Shown: positions 38,172 to 49,264, counted from the first letter of the stretch. The stretch: DNA of 64,000 bases from an uncultured Paracoccaceae bacterium (GCA_947488605.1 CANKZJ010000001.1:558001-622000), one strand, 5' to 3'. A program made the numbers and translations. The notes: generated by a model not told the origin, from the sequence alone.

Positions 38172-38215
38172 TGAACATTGTTCATTCTTATTGCAAATAT
38201 TTGAACACTGTTCAA
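38172..38215 (-). promoter_or_regulatory. Promoter with two TetR-type dyads 30 bp apart
   Basis: TGAACA-T-TGTTCA (38172-38184) and TTGAACA-C-TGTTCAA (38201-38215) are nearly identical palindromes with centres 30 bp apart, about three helical turns. On the minus strand a candidate -35 TTGAAC lies inside the second dyad, and AATAAG lies 17 bp further as a -10, so the first dyad covers the transcription start. Binding would block transcription of the small membrane gene and probably murB. Confidence 0.65.
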
Positions 38216-38242
38216 GAAGTATTTTCCGGTGAGTGCTTTGCG

Positions 38243-38530
38243 TTAGATGCGCCGGTCATCCTGACGGCGCAACAGCCAGCCCAGAAAAGCCCCAGCCGTA
38301 CTTCCCAATAACGCGGGAACACACACAAGCATTGCGACAGTCATCGCAAAAATGGGATCAATACCAAATGGCCTGCCGCTTGCATAAATAAATATCGCTA
38401 GCGTCGCGCCGATCACCGAAACAATCGTCCACGCCAAGCCGCTTTGACCAGATCGCACAAGCCATGTCAGCAATGCAAACGGCAACATGGCACAAAGCAA
38501 CATCAACCCAAAAATAAGCAATTGCGTCAT
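38243..38530 (-). CDS. Small membrane protein of the dcw cluster
   Basis: No family is recognised. The 95-residue product has three predicted transmembrane helices (LLIFGLMLLCAMLPFALLTW, WTIVSVIGATLAIFIYAS, and FAMTVAMLVCVPALLGSTAG) with a short cytoplasmic tail (LLRRQDDRRI). It starts 3 bp after the DUF2484 gene and is probably co-translated with murC. Its similarity in size and topology to the next gene (37865-38155), which also ends in a GSTxG-W-K/R pattern, suggests they are distant paralogues. Confidence 0.65.
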   Translation of the reverse strand: MTQLLIFGLMLLCAMLPFALLTWLVRSGQSGLAWTIVSVIGATLAIFIYASGRPFGIDPIFAMTVAMLVCVPALLGSTAGAFLGWLLRRQDDRRI

Positions 38531-38533
38531 CGA

Positions 38534-38782
38534 CTATTGCCCGACCAAGGACTTTACGCGGCGCCACAGATAAATAACCGGCCAGCGCAGGACAAGTCCG
38601 CCAATCACAAGGCCAGCAAACCCAAATAGGAAACCGTGTTGCCATGTGATCCACACCAACAAAGGCGCGCCAATTGCCATCAGCACATACGACAACCGCC
38701 AGTGGTTGTCTGCTGTCGGGGTCGATGCAATCACATAGGCAAGAAGAACCCAAGACAATACGAGGATAACAGCAATCGTCAT
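38534..38782 (-). CDS. DUF2484 family membrane protein
   Basis: The 82-residue protein has three short hydrophobic segments and a basic end ([16 protein letters not shown]). DUF2484 proteins of this length and ending occur between murC and murB in Rhodobacteraceae; the pattern here, [19 protein letters not shown] then [17 protein letters not shown], matches my recollection of the family. The start at 38782 overlaps the murC stop (ATGA), and 38842 is also open. Function is unknown. Confidence 0.75.
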   Translation of the reverse strand: MTIAVILVLSWVLLAYVIASTPTADNHWRLSYVLMAIGAPLLVWITWQHGFLFGFAGLVIGGLVLRWPVIYLWRRVKSLVGQ

Positions 38783-40197
38783 GACCTCAGTCGCTCTGGT
38801 AAACCATGCGCCCAAGTGCTGATGGTACCCGCGCCAAGGCAAACAACCATATCGCCTGGCTTCGCTTGTTCGCGCACCAAACGCTCAAGATCATCCTCAG
38901 ATTCAACAGTGCGAGCATGACGGTGTCCGTGCCGGATCAAACCGGCAACCAGATCGGCATGGCTTGCACCGTCAATCGGGTCTTCGCCAGCGGAAAACAC
39001 TTCAGAAATACCCACGACATCAGCGTCATTAAAACACGCGCAAAACTCGTCGAAGTGATGCGACAGGCGGGTAAAACGGTGCGGCTGATGCACAGCAATC
39101 ACGCGGCCTTCGGTGGCTTGCCGCGCTGCCTTGAGGACGGCCGAAATTTCAACCGGATGATGCCCATAATCGTCGATAATCGTCACGCCATTCACTTCGC
39201 CAACCTTGGTAAAGCGGCGGTTTACGCCTTTGAAGCCCTTAAGCGCTGCACGAATTTCATCCTTTTTCATACCAAGATGGCGCGCGACGGCGACGGCTGA
39301 CAAGGCATTGGATACGTTATGATCACCGGGCATCGGCAACGCGCAGTCTTCGATCAGCCCGTCTTCGGCCTGCAACGCAATGTCAAAATGCGCGACACCC
39401 TTCTTATAGGTCAAATTCACAGCACGAATGTCAGCCTGCGCATTGAAACCATACGTCACAACGCGGCGGTCCGTGATTTTGCCAACCAAAGACTGCACGT
39501 CTGGATCATCAGTGCAACACACAGCTAAGCCGTAGAACGGAATGTTGGATACAAAATCGTAAAAGCCTTTGTGCAAAGCTTCCTCTGTTCCCCAGTGTTC
39601 CATGTGCTCGGGATCGATATTCGTTACGATCGCAATCGTTGCTGGCAGACGGTTAAACGTACCGTCGCTTTCATCAGCCTCGACCACCATCCATTCGCCC
39701 TGCCCCATACGCGCATTCGAGCCATAAGCATGAATGATCCCGCCATTGATCACTGTTGGATCAATCCCGCCTTCATCCAAGAGGGCCGCAACCATCGTTG
39801 TGGTCGTGGTCTTGCCGTGGGTTCCGGCAACCGCAATATTTGATTTCAGACGCATGAGTTCAGCCAGCATCTCGGCACGCCGCACAACGGGTAGACCGGT
39901 AGCGCGCGCCTGATCCAGTTCAGGATTGCCAGGTTTGATTGCGGAAGAGATCACGACGACCTCGGCACCTTCCAGATTATCTGCACGCTGACCTTCAAAG
40001 ATAATCGCGCCAAGGGACTTCAAGCGGTCCGTGATTTTAGAGGCCTTTAGATCAGACCCTTGCACCGTATATCCGTGATTTAACAAGACTTCGGCAATGC
40101 CGGACATGCCAATACCACCAATCCCTACGAAATGGATTGGACCGACATCAAGGGGCAGTTTTGTTGCTGCATTCATCACTGGGTTCCCATCCATCAT
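38779..40197 (-). CDS. murC: UDP-N-acetylmuramate--L-alanine ligase
   Basis: MurC adds L-Ala to UDP-MurNAc using ATP. The 472-residue protein has [18 protein letters not shown] (UDP-sugar site), the P-loop [34 protein letters not shown] and [11 protein letters not shown]. The first ATG at 40197 overlaps the murG stop by 4 bp (ATGA); further ATGs at 40194 and 40176 are in frame. Order with murG and ftsW upstream is canonical. Confidence 0.97.
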   Translation of the reverse strand: MMDGNPVMNAATKLPLDVGPIHFVGIGGIGMSGIAEVLLNHGYTVQGSDLKASKITDRLKSLGAIIFEGQRADNLEGAEVVVISSAIKPGNPELDQARATGLPVVRRAEMLAELMRLKSNIAVAGTHGKTTTTTMVAALLDEGGIDPTVINGGIIHAYGSNARMGQGEWMVVEADESDGTFNRLPATIAIVTNIDPEHMEHWGTEEALHKGFYDFVSNIPFYGLAVCCTDDPDVQSLVGKITDRRVVTYGFNAQADIRAVNLTYKKGVAHFDIALQAEDGLIEDCALPMPGDHNVSNALSAVAVARHLGMKKDEIRAALKGFKGVNRRFTKVGEVNGVTIIDDYGHHPVEISAVLKAARQATEGRVIAVHQPHRFTRLSHHFDEFCACFNDADVVGISEVFSAGEDPIDGASHADLVAGLIRHGHRHARTVESEDDLERLVREQAKPGDMVVCLGAGTISTWAHGLPERLRS

Positions 40198-41291
40198 TTG
40201 TTGCCTGCCTCTGCCAGATTTTCAACCAATTGCACAAGCCGCTCCGTGGCGTCCGGCACACCGCACGCCGTCGCCGCTTGCGACATTTTCAATCCGCCTT
40301 TTTCGTCCGTTAGAAAATCGGTCAGCGTCTGCGTCAGTGCTGCGACCTCGAACTCATCCTCGGTCATCAAAATCGCGGCACCTGATTGCACCAACTGCTG
40401 CGCATTGGCCGTCTGTTCATCGCGAATGGCACCAGCATATGGCACCCAAATCGCAGGGCGCCCAATCACGCTGACATCCGCAACCGTTGATGCGCCCGAA
40501 CGCGAGATCACTAGCTGCGCATCGGCCATCCGGCGCGGCACGTCATCAAAGAATGTTTGCACATTCGCCTGAATAACTTCGCCGTCGTAGTATGCTTTCA
40601 CGCGCTCAAGATCTTCGGGGCGCGCTTGATGGCTGACACGGACATTGCGCCGAATATGCTGCGGCAAGGCAGAAATCGCAGGCGGCACAATATCTGACAT
40701 GACGCGCGCACCCTGCGAGCCGCCCAACACCAGCAATGACATCGGATAGTCGCCGGGCGGAATATAAGGCGCACCCGCGTGCTCTAGAATAGCTGCGCGC
40801 ACAGGGTTGCCAGTGTGCACACCTTCGACCCTACCGGGGAGTGCAGTTGGCCAAGTTCCGCAAGCGATCTGGTCGACGCGGCGCGCAAAAAGCTGATTAA
40901 CGCGGCCCAAGACGCCGTTTTGCTCGTGGATCATCCGCGGTATGCGCAATATCCACGCCGCTGACATCGCAGGGATCGCGGGGTATCCACCAAAGCCCAC
41001 AACGACGGCCGGACGATCACGCAGCATCCGCCACTTTGCCGCACCAATACCGCCCAATATACGAAACGGCGCCAAAAGTTTTTGCAAGACACCGCCACGC
41101 GCAAAAGTAGCACTACCAACAACGCTGACCTCGACGGCGTCCGGAAATCCACTGGCATAGCGCGCGCCGCGTGCATCGGTGGACAAGCGCACCCGCCAAC
41201 CTTTGGCCAGCATCGCTTCGGCCAAGGCTTGTGCAGGAAACATATGCCCGCCAGTGCCACCAGCGGCGATAATCAAAAGAGGTGCTGTCAT
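40194..41291 (-). CDS. murG: UDP-GlcNAc--undecaprenyl-pyrophosphoryl-MurNAc-pentapeptide transferase
   Basis: MurG adds GlcNAc to lipid I, making lipid II at the inner face of the membrane. The 365-residue GT28 protein has [20 protein letters not shown] (the glycine-rich G-loop), [26 protein letters not shown] and [19 protein letters not shown] overlap with ftsW and with murC at each end indicates coupling. No transmembrane helix is visible, as expected for a peripheral enzyme. Confidence 0.97.
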   Translation of the reverse strand: MTAPLLIIAAGGTGGHMFPAQALAEAMLAKGWRVRLSTDARGARYASGFPDAVEVSVVGSATFARGGVLQKLLAPFRILGGIGAAKWRMLRDRPAVVVGFGGYPAIPAMSAAWILRIPRMIHEQNGVLGRVNQLFARRVDQIACGTWPTALPGRVEGVHTGNPVRAAILEHAGAPYIPPGDYPMSLLVLGGSQGARVMSDIVPPAISALPQHIRRNVRVSHQARPEDLERVKAYYDGEVIQANVQTFFDDVPRRMADAQLVISRSGASTVADVSVIGRPAIWVPYAGAIRDEQTANAQQLVQSGAAILMTEDEFEVAALTQTLTDFLTDEKGGLKMSQAATACGVPDATERLVQLVENLAEAGNK

Positions 41292-42457
41292 CGGTTTGCC
41301 CGTCGCATCAAGATATCCTCGATCGCGCCTTGCGGGCGGCTGCGTGTGAATGCCAACAAAAGCCCAACGGTGATACCACCCGCAATAAGCGATGAGCCAC
41401 CGTATGAGACAAAGGGCAACGTCATACCTTTGGCAGGTAAAAGCCGCACTGCAACGCCCATGTTAATCATTGCCTGCACACCAAAGATGCACACCAAGCC
41501 GGTGCCAGCCAGACGGATAAACACATCACGCTCTTTCATCAAACGCAGTAAAGACCGCACCACGATCACGGCATAAAGCGCGATAATCACCAGAACACAG
41601 ATCAAGCCATATTCCTCGGCAGCAACTGCAATGATGAAATCCGTATGTGCATCCGGCAGCGACCACTTCACCTGGCCCTCACCAACACCTACGCCAAAGA
41701 AACCACCCTCGCGGATTGCATTCGCCGCATATCCAAGCTGCGTATTCGGATCAAGGTCCGGGGATAGAAACCCATCAATGCGGCGTGCAAAATGTTCGGA
41801 ATTGGAATAGGCAACAGTTCCGCCGAAAATCACCAACCCCGCCAATATGATCAGCAAGGTCATGGGCGCGCCCGCAACAAAATACATCACGCCCCATGCA
41901 AACAGGATAAGGGCGGCCTGCCCAAAATCGGGCTGCATCGCCAACATCAAAACGATCACCATCGTTATGACAAAGGAATAAATCTTGCCCGGCGGGCCAC
42001 CCAACTGCTGCGAGGCCGCCAGCAACCAAGCCGCCATAACGACAAAACCGGGCTTGAGGAATTCAGAAGGCTGCACCGACGCAAATCCAAGCGAATACCA
42101 GCGCGTCGCGCCTTTACCAAAGTCCGTCCCAAAAACCGGCAACAACGCGAGTGCGGCGAACGCACAGAAGAAGCCCAAAATAGCAAGACGTCGCACGACA
42201 GTCGGCGACATCATCGAAATCACAAACATCACGACCATCGCCATACCGCCAAAAATGGCCTGACGCGTCACATAGTGGAATGGCTCTAGCCCGTTCTTTG
42301 CAGCCAACGGCGGCGAAGAAGCGAGCCCTAAAAGAAGCCCGATCGCAAAAAGCAATAGGATGCAGGACATCGTCCACTTATCAATTGTCCGCCACCATCG
42401 GGGCAGAACCGGGTCGCCGGAGTGTACCGGGACCGTTCCATAGACCATTTCCGTCAT
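41288..42457 (-). CDS. ftsW: SEDS-family peptidoglycan polymerase FtsW
   Basis: FtsW polymerises lipid II at the septum with FtsI. The 389-residue protein has about ten transmembrane helices, [24 protein letters not shown] with the catalytic-type Asp, [14 protein letters not shown] and [15 protein letters not shown]. The N-terminus is cytoplasmic. It is the last gene before the inverted flavoprotein gene, and its own promoter must lie in the 187-bp gap 42458-42644. Confidence 0.97.
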   Translation of the reverse strand: MTEMVYGTVPVHSGDPVLPRWWRTIDKWTMSCILLLFAIGLLLGLASSPPLAAKNGLEPFHYVTRQAIFGGMAMVVMFVISMMSPTVVRRLAILGFFCAFAALALLPVFGTDFGKGATRWYSLGFASVQPSEFLKPGFVVMAAWLLAASQQLGGPPGKIYSFVITMVIVLMLAMQPDFGQAALILFAWGVMYFVAGAPMTLLIILAGLVIFGGTVAYSNSEHFARRIDGFLSPDLDPNTQLGYAANAIREGGFFGVGVGEGQVKWSLPDAHTDFIIAVAAEEYGLICVLVIIALYAVIVVRSLLRLMKERDVFIRLAGTGLVCIFGVQAMINMGVAVRLLPAKGMTLPFVSYGGSSLIAGGITVGLLLAFTRSRPQGAIEDILMRRANR

Positions 42458-42644
42458 GGTTTACCGCTCACTTGCCTTAACCGCCCGTTTTCCGGGTCTA
42501 TGGAGACCTTAACGCGTAATTCACGACGATTCCACTTAAAAACCACTGGTTTTCAGTTTGTTTCTTTAGCTAAGACCACTGGCAAGAGTATGATAAATTT
42601 CAAAGAATTTGATCTCTGCCAAAGAGTGCGCAATATGCGCGACT

Positions 42645-43823
42645 ATGAAGTTTGAAACGTTGATCATAGGCGCAGGCGCTGCCGGGATGATGTGCGCGGC
42701 CAATGCGGGGCCGGGTGTGTTGATCATCGACCACGCAAAAGCACCGGGCGAGAAAATACGCATCTCGGGCGGGGGGCGTTGCAACTTTACCAACGCCAAC
42801 ACCAGTCCACTAAATTTCATCAGTCAAAACAAGCACTTCTGCAAATCTGCTCTGCGACGTTACACGCAGTGGGACTTCATCGACTTGATGGATCAACATC
42901 AGATCGCGTGGCATGAGAAAACACTGGGGCAGCTATTTTGCGACGATACTGCCAAAGACGTAATTGCGATGCTGCGCATAGAAATGGCAAAGGCCGGGGC
43001 GCAGTTATGGCTGCAAACGGCCATTGAAGACATTCGCCATGATGGCAGCAAATTTACAGTCAAGCTTGTGCGTGACGGGCAAGAAACCACAGTTTCCGTG
43101 CATAATCTTGTCGTCGCATGCGGTGGGAAGTCGATCCCAAAAATGGGGGCAACGGGGTTGGGGTATCAAATCGCCGCGCAATTCGGGCTTCCCGTGATTA
43201 CGCCGCGACCCGGTTTGGTCCCGCTGACGTTCTCTGATGAACGCTTCAAGCCTCTTGCGGGCGTGGCAACGCCCGCAAAAGTACGCGCCAACGGAACGGC
43301 CTTTGAAGAGGCGATCCTGTTCACGCATCGCGGTTTATCAGGGCCCGCGGTGCTGCAAGCGTCGTCCTATTGGCAAGAGGGTGAAACAATCAGCGTCAAT
43401 CTGATCCCATCGGGCACGCTGCTGGAAAACTTGCAAAGCCAACGCAGTACTGACGGGCGCAAAGCGCTGAGTACTGTCTTGGGCCAGTATCTACCGAGCC
43501 GTTTGGTTGATCATCTCAAAGATAATTTGTTTTTGTCTGGCAATCTTGCAGACCAAAGTGATCTGAAACTGACGGCGCTATGCGAAAGCCTTGCGGATTG
43601 GACGCTAACGCCGGCGGGGTCTGAGGGCTACCGCACCGCCGAGGTTACATTGGGCGGTGTCGATACCGACGCGCTTTCGTCAAGAACGATGGGGGCGAAT
43701 GCCGTACCGGGTCTGTACTTCATTGGTGAATGTGTTGACGTGACGGGTTGGCTTGGCGGGTATAACTTCCAATGGGCGTGGTCATCTGGGTGGGCCGCAG
43801 GGCAGGCAATATCGGGAAAGTAA
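42645..43823 (+). CDS. BaiN/HI0933-family FAD-dependent oxidoreductase inside the dcw cluster
   Basis: This flavoprotein (about 392 residues) has the Rossmann start LIIGAGAAGMMCAANAGPG, the family stretch RISGGGRCNFTNAN, VACGGKSIPKMGATGLGY, FTHRGLSGPAVLQASSYW and GLYFIGECVDVTGWLGGYN. Members are annotated as NAD(P)/FAD-dependent oxidoreductases or aminoacetone-oxidase-like (YhiN); the reaction is unclear. It is on the plus strand between ftsW and murD, opposite to the whole cluster. GCGCA-ata-TGCGC (42628-42640) sits where the ribosome site would be, and no Shine-Dalgarno is visible. Confidence 0.88.
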   Translation: MKFETLIIGAGAAGMMCAANAGPGVLIIDHAKAPGEKIRISGGGRCNFTNANTSPLNFISQNKHFCKSALRRYTQWDFIDLMDQHQIAWHEKTLGQLFCDDTAKDVIAMLRIEMAKAGAQLWLQTAIEDIRHDGSKFTVKLVRDGQETTVSVHNLVVACGGKSIPKMGATGLGYQIAAQFGLPVITPRPGLVPLTFSDERFKPLAGVATPAKVRANGTAFEEAILFTHRGLSGPAVLQASSYWQEGETISVNLIPSGTLLENLQSQRSTDGRKALSTVLGQYLPSRLVDHLKDNLFLSGNLADQSDLKLTALCESLADWTLTPAGSEGYRTAEVTLGGVDTDALSSRTMGANAVPGLYFIGECVDVTGWLGGYNFQWAWSSGWAAGQAISGK

Positions 43824-43841
43824 GGTGGATCTTGATCCACC
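43824..43841. terminator. Palindrome between convergent flavoprotein and murD stops
   Basis: GGTGGATC-tt-GATCCACC (8-bp arms) fills the 17-bp gap between the flavoprotein and murD stops, overlapping the murD stop by one base. It may terminate both transcripts weakly; no T-run is present. Confidence 0.55.
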
Positions 43842-45241
43842 TACCCCAAAGCATCCTTTACGCAGGCAATGAAGTCATCACCGCGTTTTTCGAAACTGTC
43901 ATACTGATCAAAAGACGCAGCCGCTGGTGCAAGCAGCACGACTTCGCCAGACACTGCATCCGCAGTAGCTTTGGCAACCGCCGTGCCCATCGACATGCAA
44001 ACCTCGGCGTCAACACCCACCAACTGTCGCGCAAAGTCCGCCGCTTCACGTCCGATGACATAGGCTTTCACCACATGATCCAGATGCGGAAGCAAGCCCT
44101 CTAGACCACCTTCTTTTTGCAACCCACCGCAAATCCAACGTATCTTAGGGAAGGCCTGCAATGCTTTGGCAGCACTATCAACATTCGTGGCTTTACTGTC
44201 GTTTACAAAAGTCACACCGCCTTTTTCCGCAATCACTTGGCTGCGGTGTGGCAGCCCCGGATAACTCTTGAACGCCAGCTCGATCCCTTTCGGCCCAAGC
44301 CCCAATGTCCGACAGGCCGCATAGGCCGCGCAAGCATTTTGATGATTATGCGCACCGGGTAATCCAGTGACGCTGCGCAAATCGATTGATGCGACCTGAC
44401 GCCCTTTGCGGTGCTCTGCCAAGAACCCTTTGCGCACAAAGACGTTCCATCCCTGCCCTGTCAGCTTTTGGCCCGATGACACGCGGATCACGCGATCATC
44501 GGCAGGACCTTCGATCAGTTGGTTCGCGATATACCTGCCCTCGGGCTCGTCCACACCAATGACTGCGCGGTCGGGTCCACCTTCGGCGAACAAGCGGCGT
44601 TTGGCGGCAAAATAGCCCCCTAACCCCGCATGGCGATCCAGATGATCTGGGGTAAGGTTCGTGAAGACGGCGACATCGGGCGTCATCGAACGGGCCAAGT
44701 CAGTTTGGTAAGACGACAATTCTAACACCACGACTTCACCGTCATGTGCCGGTTCGATATCCAACACGCCGCGTCCGATATTGCCCGCCAATTGCGCAGG
44801 ACGCCCATTCTCAACCAAGATATGATGGATCAAAGCAGCCGTTGTCGATTTACCGTTCGACCCCGTCACAGCGATCACGCGCGGTGACGTGTCAAAACCT
44901 TCCCACTCCGAGGTCGCGAAGGACTGAAAGAAGAGACCAATATCATTGTCGACAGGGACATCTGCATCCCAAGCCGCCGCAATGATGGGGTTAGGTGCCG
45001 GATAAAGGTGTGGAATACCGGGGCTGACAATCAGGCAAGCCACATCTTCAAAAGCGCCTGCCTTGGTCAAATCTCGCAACAAGAGACCATCGTCTTCGGC
45101 AGCGTCGCGCGCAACGGCACTATCATCCCAGACAACAGCGATTGCGCCGCCTTCCTCTAGCGCAGCAGCTGTAGCGCGCCCGGTACGGCCCAGTCCAAGA
45201 ACGGCAACGGTCTGACCTGCATATCCCTGAACAGGTATCAT
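43841..45241 (-). CDS. murD: UDP-N-acetylmuramoyl-L-alanine--D-glutamate ligase
   Basis: MurD adds D-Glu to UDP-MurNAc-L-Ala. From the start at 45241 ([10 protein letters not shown]) the length is about 466 residues, normal for Mur[19 protein letters not shown] opens the first domain, [19 protein letters not shown] is the P-loop, and [17 protein letters not shown] is the conserved MurD block. It starts on the final base of the mraY stop codon (TAATG), so translation is coupled. Confidence 0.97.
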   Translation of the reverse strand: MIPVQGYAGQTVAVLGLGRTGRATAAALEEGGAIAVVWDDSAVARDAAEDDGLLLRDLTKAGAFEDVACLIVSPGIPHLYPAPNPIIAAAWDADVPVDNDIGLFFQSFATSEWEGFDTSPRVIAVTGSNGKSTTAALIHHILVENGRPAQLAGNIGRGVLDIEPAHDGEVVVLELSSYQTDLARSMTPDVAVFTNLTPDHLDRHAGLGGYFAAKRRLFAEGGPDRAVIGVDEPEGRYIANQLIEGPADDRVIRVSSGQKLTGQGWNVFVRKGFLAEHRKGRQVASIDLRSVTGLPGAHNHQNACAAYAACRTLGLGPKGIELAFKSYPGLPHRSQVIAEKGGVTFVNDSKATNVDSAAKALQAFPKIRWICGGLQKEGGLEGLLPHLDHVVKAYVIGREAADFARQLVGVDAEVCMSMGTAVAKATADAVSGEVVLLAPAAASFDQYDSFEKRGDDFIACVKDALG

Positions 45242-46323
45242 TAACGGACCTTCAGCGTCGCAAGACCAATCATCGCGAGGATCAGCGAAATGATCCAAAA
45301 CCGGATCACGATCTGTGGCTCGGCCCAGCCTTTTTTCTCATAGTGGTGATGGATCGGGGCCATCAAAAAGACCCGCTTGCCGGTTTTCTTGAAGTAGAGC
45401 ACTTGAATGATCACGCTCAGCGCTTCCACGACAAAGAGACCACCAACAATCGCCAGCACGATCTCGTGCTTTGTTGCGACCGCAATTGCACCCAAAGCAC
45501 CGCCCAGCGCAAGCGATCCAGTGTCGCCCATAAAGACAGCGGCTGGTGGGGCGTTGTACCACAAGAAACCCAAGCCTCCGCCAATCAGACCCATCGAAAA
45601 GATCAACAGCTCGCCCGTTTGCGGCACATAGTGCACATCCAGATATTCGGTGAAATCGGTCCGACCCACGGCATAGGCAATTACACCAAAAGTGCCTGCG
45701 GCGATCATCACAGGCATAATCGCCAATCCGTCCAAACCATCTGTAAGGTTCACAGCATTCGCTGCACCAACGATGACAAGGATCGCGAATGGAATGAAGA
45801 TGACGCCAAGATTGATCAACGTGTCTTTGAAAATAGGCAAGGCCAGTTGGTTGGTCAGGTCATCGGGGTGGTAAGCCGCGGCCCAATATCCCGCGATCCC
45901 TGCAATCAAAATGCCCAGTAGAATGCGGACTTTGCCCGATACACCTGCTGTTGTCTGCTTGGACACCTTTGCATAGTCATCGGCAAAACCAATGGCGGCA
46001 AACGACAAAGTCACGAACAAGACCATCCAGACAAACGGGTTATCCAAGCGCGCCCAAAGCAGGGTCGAGAATGTCAAAGCGCCAACAATCAAGAGACCGC
46101 CCATCGTGGGCGTCCCTGCTTTGACAAAATGTCCCTCGGGTCCGTCACCCCGGATCGGTTGGCCTTTGCCTTGTCTGCGGCGCAACACGTTGATCAATGG
46201 TGGTCCGAAAATAAAGCCAAACAGCAAGGCCGTCATGAATGCCCCACCTGCCCGGAAAGTAATATAGCGGAACAGGTTGAAGACGTCGCCGCCGTCCGAG
46301 AGTGCTGTGAGCCAGTATAACAT
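45241..46323 (-). CDS. mraY: Phospho-N-acetylmuramoyl-pentapeptide-transferase
   Basis: MraY transfers phospho-MurNAc-pentapeptide to undecaprenyl phosphate, giving lipid I at the inner membrane. The 360-residue protein has ten helices and the family motifs [23 protein letters not shown] (the Asp pair), [29 protein letters not shown] and the C-terminal [13 protein letters not shown]. The ATG at 46323 is the family start; the frame runs open to 46380. It follows murF by 10 bp. Confidence 0.97.
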   Translation of the reverse strand: MLYWLTALSDGGDVFNLFRYITFRAGGAFMTALLFGFIFGPPLINVLRRRQGKGQPIRGDGPEGHFVKAGTPTMGGLLIVGALTFSTLLWARLDNPFVWMVLFVTLSFAAIGFADDYAKVSKQTTAGVSGKVRILLGILIAGIAGYWAAAYHPDDLTNQLALPIFKDTLINLGVIFIPFAILVIVGAANAVNLTDGLDGLAIMPVMIAAGTFGVIAYAVGRTDFTEYLDVHYVPQTGELLIFSMGLIGGGLGFLWYNAPPAAVFMGDTGSLALGGALGAIAVATKHEIVLAIVGGLFVVEALSVIIQVLYFKKTGKRVFLMAPIHHHYEKKGWAEPQIVIRFWIISLILAMIGLATLKVR

Positions 46324-46333
46324 CAGATAAACC

Positions 46334-47767
46334 TTATTGTTCTTGAGAGCGGCGATGCCCCAGTTTTCGAATGGCGTCAACGATTAGGCTGACTTTGCTG
46401 CCTTTGGAGCCTTTCACCAAAACAACGTCGCCCGCATCCACAAGGCGCGGGGCTTTCGCTACCAACTCCGCCGCAGTCTGCGCCCATTGCCCTTGTTTTT
46501 CCTCGGGCAGGGCGGCCCAAAGATGCTGCATCAAAGGGCCTGCACAGTGGATAAGGTCCAGTTTTTGCAAATGTGGGTTCTTGGCCATGTCACGGTGCAT
46601 TTCGACCTCTGCGTCGCCCAATTCCAGCATGTCACCCAGGATCGCAACCCGGCGACCTTTGATGATCCGCCCAACATTGTCAGACGGCTTTGAGGCGGCC
46701 AGCACCTCTAATGACGCCGCGAGAGATGTTGGATTGGCATTGAAGGCATCATCAAGCAATTCAAGGCTTTCGCCGTCGTTCGCCATGTCCGTGACGATCA
46801 CTTCGCGCGCGCCCCGCCCTGCGGGCGGCACCCAGTCTGCAATATCCAAGGATGCGGCAATCGGATCAGCGCCGAGCGCGTCAACGACTGCCAGCACGCC
46901 CACCGCGTTCATCGCGAAATGACGCCCCGGCACGGAGAGTTTGAAAAGATAGTCAGTGTCAGCACCCGTAGTCTTGATCACGGTCACATCACCCGTGATA
47001 CGCACATCTTTGATGGTCCAATCAGGACCAGCTTGCCCAAAGAGAACCTGACTGACGCCAAGCATTTTTGCATGATTTTGCAACACAGGGCTGGTCTCAA
47101 TATCACCATTGAGAACGGCTATGCCCCCCGGCTCTAACCCATCCATGATGCAGGCCTTCTCAACTGCAATACCTGCAAGGCTTTCGAAGGATGCCAGATG
47201 GGCCGCTGCGACTGTTGTCACCATAGCCACATGCGGGCGCGTCATTTGAGACAGAGGCGTGATCTCCCCGGGATTGCTCATCCCGATTTCGATCACTGCG
47301 TAATCTGTGTCGGCGGGCATGCGTGCCAACGTTAGCGGCACACCCCAATGATTGTTATAGGATGCCTCGGCGGCATGGCACTTGCCTTGGCGCATCAGCA
47401 CCGCACGCAGCATCTCCTTGGTCGACGTCTTCCCAACGGAGCCGGTGATCGCGGCAATCTGTGCTTTCGTCCGCGCACGTGCCGCAATGCCCAAAGCGCC
47501 TAAAGCCTCCAAGACATCCGCAACGATCAAAAGCGGGGCATCCTCTGCGACGCCATCGGGACGGTGTGTGACCAAAGCCGCCGCAGCGCCTTTCTCAAGC
47601 GCCTGCGCCACAAAATCATGCCCGTCGCGCACATCAGTGAGAGCAACAAATAAATCACCGGGCTGCAATGTGCGGGTATCAATCGAAACCCCCTGGGCAT
47701 TCCAGTCTTTGGTGGTCAGGCCACCCGTTGCCGCCACCGCATCAGCAGATGTCCAAAGCGGCGTCAT
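46334..47767 (-). CDS. murF: UDP-N-acetylmuramoyl-tripeptide--D-alanyl-D-alanine ligase
   Basis: MurF adds D-Ala-D-Ala to the tripeptide, finishing the cytoplasmic precursor. About 477 residues. [20 protein letters not shown] is the P-loop, [17 protein letters not shown] and [12 protein letters not shown] are MurF-specific, and [18 protein letters not shown] with [13 protein letters not shown] follows. The ATG at 47767 overlaps the murE stop (ATGA). It is the last ligase gene before mraY. Confidence 0.97.
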   Translation of the reverse strand: MTPLWTSADAVAATGGLTTKDWNAQGVSIDTRTLQPGDLFVALTDVRDGHDFVAQALEKGAAAALVTHRPDGVAEDAPLLIVADVLEALGALGIAARARTKAQIAAITGSVGKTSTKEMLRAVLMRQGKCHAAEASYNNHWGVPLTLARMPADTDYAVIEIGMSNPGEITPLSQMTRPHVAMVTTVAAAHLASFESLAGIAVEKACIMDGLEPGGIAVLNGDIETSPVLQNHAKMLGVSQVLFGQAGPDWTIKDVRITGDVTVIKTTGADTDYLFKLSVPGRHFAMNAVGVLAVVDALGADPIAASLDIADWVPPAGRGAREVIVTDMANDGESLELLDDAFNANPTSLAASLEVLAASKPSDNVGRIIKGRRVAILGDMLELGDAEVEMHRDMAKNPHLQKLDLIHCAGPLMQHLWAALPEEKQGQWAQTAAELVAKAPRLVDAGDVVLVKGSKGSKVSLIVDAIRKLGHRRSQEQ

Positions 47768-49251
47768 ATCCAACCCTCAAGTGCCGCCACGGCGACACTC
47801 GCCTGTTCGACGTCGTCAAAAGGCAGAACTGTGTCGCCTACCACTTGGCCAGTCTCGTGTCCTTTGCCAGCGATCAATAGTGCATCGCCAGCGCCCAGCA
47901 TATCAATGCCACGCAAGATCGCTTCTGCACGGTCGCCGACTTCTGTGATGCTGTCAGAACCACCGGCATCGACGGCACCTGCCATCACAGCCGCACGAAT
48001 GGTGGCGGGATCTTCGGAACGCGGGTTATCATCAGTGATTATGACAATATCGGCGTTCTGCGCGGCCGCGGCCCCCATCAACGGACGCTTTGCCGTATCG
48101 CGATCCCCACCCGCGCCAACGATAACAACGATCCGGCCCATCACATGCGGGCGCATCGCCTTCAGCGCGGTTTCCACGGCATCGGGCGTATGTGCGTAAT
48201 CTACAAAAACTGCCGCTCCGCTTTCACGCGTTGCCGCCAGCTCCATGCGGCCCCGAACTGTCGTCAGATAGTGCAACGTATCGAAGACATCAGCAGGGTC
48301 GGCACCCGCGGCAATCACCAAAGCTGCGGCCAGCAGAACATTCTCGGCCTGAAAGCCGCCGATCAATTCCAAACGAGCCTGTCGCGCGCGCCCTTGCCAT
48401 TCAAAGAGTAAGTCCTGCCCTGTCGCATCGAACCGTTGCCCGGTCAGACGCAAGCGCGCATCAGGATGCCTGCCCACACCGATAATCTCTTGACCGCGAT
48501 CTGCACAAATCCCGGCAACCTCAACGCCCTTGGGGTCGTCCAGGTTGATCACTGCTACACCGTCCTCGGACAACACCCTTTGGAACAATCCCATCTTGGC
48601 TGCGAAATATGCCTCAAAGGTTTCGTGATAGTCTAAATGGTCTTGGCTGAAATTCGAAAAACCGGCGGCTGCCAACAGCACGCCATCCAAACGCCGCTGG
48701 TCGAGACCATGTGATGACGCTTCCATTGCCACATGGGTAGTGCCGTTCTCGGCCGCCTGCGCCATCACACGGTGAAGCGTAATCGGCTCTGGCGTTGTGT
48801 GCTTTAGTGGATGGGTCCATGCCCCTTCGACGCCGGTTGTGCCAAGGTTCACGCCGGGAATGTCCAGTTCTTCCCAGATTTGGCGACAAAACGTGGAGAC
48901 GGACGTTTTGCCATTGGTGCCAGTCACAGCGATAACAGTTTTCGGATGCGCCCCGAACCAAAGCGATGCTGTTTGCGCCAATGCCTGACGCGGATCCTGC
49001 GCCACTATCAATGCGGCGTCCGATGCGGCCAATTCGTCTGCTGCAATGCGCGCACCTTCGGCATCTGTCAGGATCGCTGCCGCCTGCATGCGCAACGCAT
49101 ATTGGATAAACTCACCACCATGGACCTGCGCGCCTGGCAAAGCTGCAAACAAGAAACCCGGCTTCACCTCGCGGCTATCAACAGCAAGCCCGGCGATCTG
49201 TGCGTCACGCGCACCTTGTGCTGTCAGTCCCAGTTCCGCCAGTGATTTCAT
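47764..49251 (-). CDS. murE: UDP-N-acetylmuramoyl-tripeptide synthetase (meso-diaminopimelate-adding type)
   Basis: MurE adds the third amino acid to UDP-MurNAc-L-Ala-D-Glu. The 495-residue protein has VIAVTGTNGKTSVSTFCRQI (P-loop), GTTGVEG, AMEASSHGLDQRRLDG, NFSQDHLDYH and FVDYAHTPDAVETAL. The stretch DDNPRSEDP matches the DNPR motif of mDAP-adding enzymes, fitting Gram-negative peptidoglycan. It starts 13 bp after ftsI. Confidence 0.97.
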   Translation of the reverse strand: MKSLAELGLTAQGARDAQIAGLAVDSREVKPGFLFAALPGAQVHGGEFIQYALRMQAAAILTDAEGARIAADELAASDAALIVAQDPRQALAQTASLWFGAHPKTVIAVTGTNGKTSVSTFCRQIWEELDIPGVNLGTTGVEGAWTHPLKHTTPEPITLHRVMAQAAENGTTHVAMEASSHGLDQRRLDGVLLAAAGFSNFSQDHLDYHETFEAYFAAKMGLFQRVLSEDGVAVINLDDPKGVEVAGICADRGQEIIGVGRHPDARLRLTGQRFDATGQDLLFEWQGRARQARLELIGGFQAENVLLAAALVIAAGADPADVFDTLHYLTTVRGRMELAATRESGAAVFVDYAHTPDAVETALKAMRPHVMGRIVVIVGAGGDRDTAKRPLMGAAAAQNADIVIITDDNPRSEDPATIRAAVMAGAVDAGGSDSITEVGDRAEAILRGIDMLGAGDALLIAGKGHETGQVVGDTVLPFDDVEQASVAVAALEGWI

Positions 49252-49264
49252 TGCGCGCCCTCGC

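Noticed and set aside
42470-42530. CtrA half-sites near ftsW
   Set aside because: TTAACCGCCCGTTTT and CTTAACGCG match only half of the consensus each.
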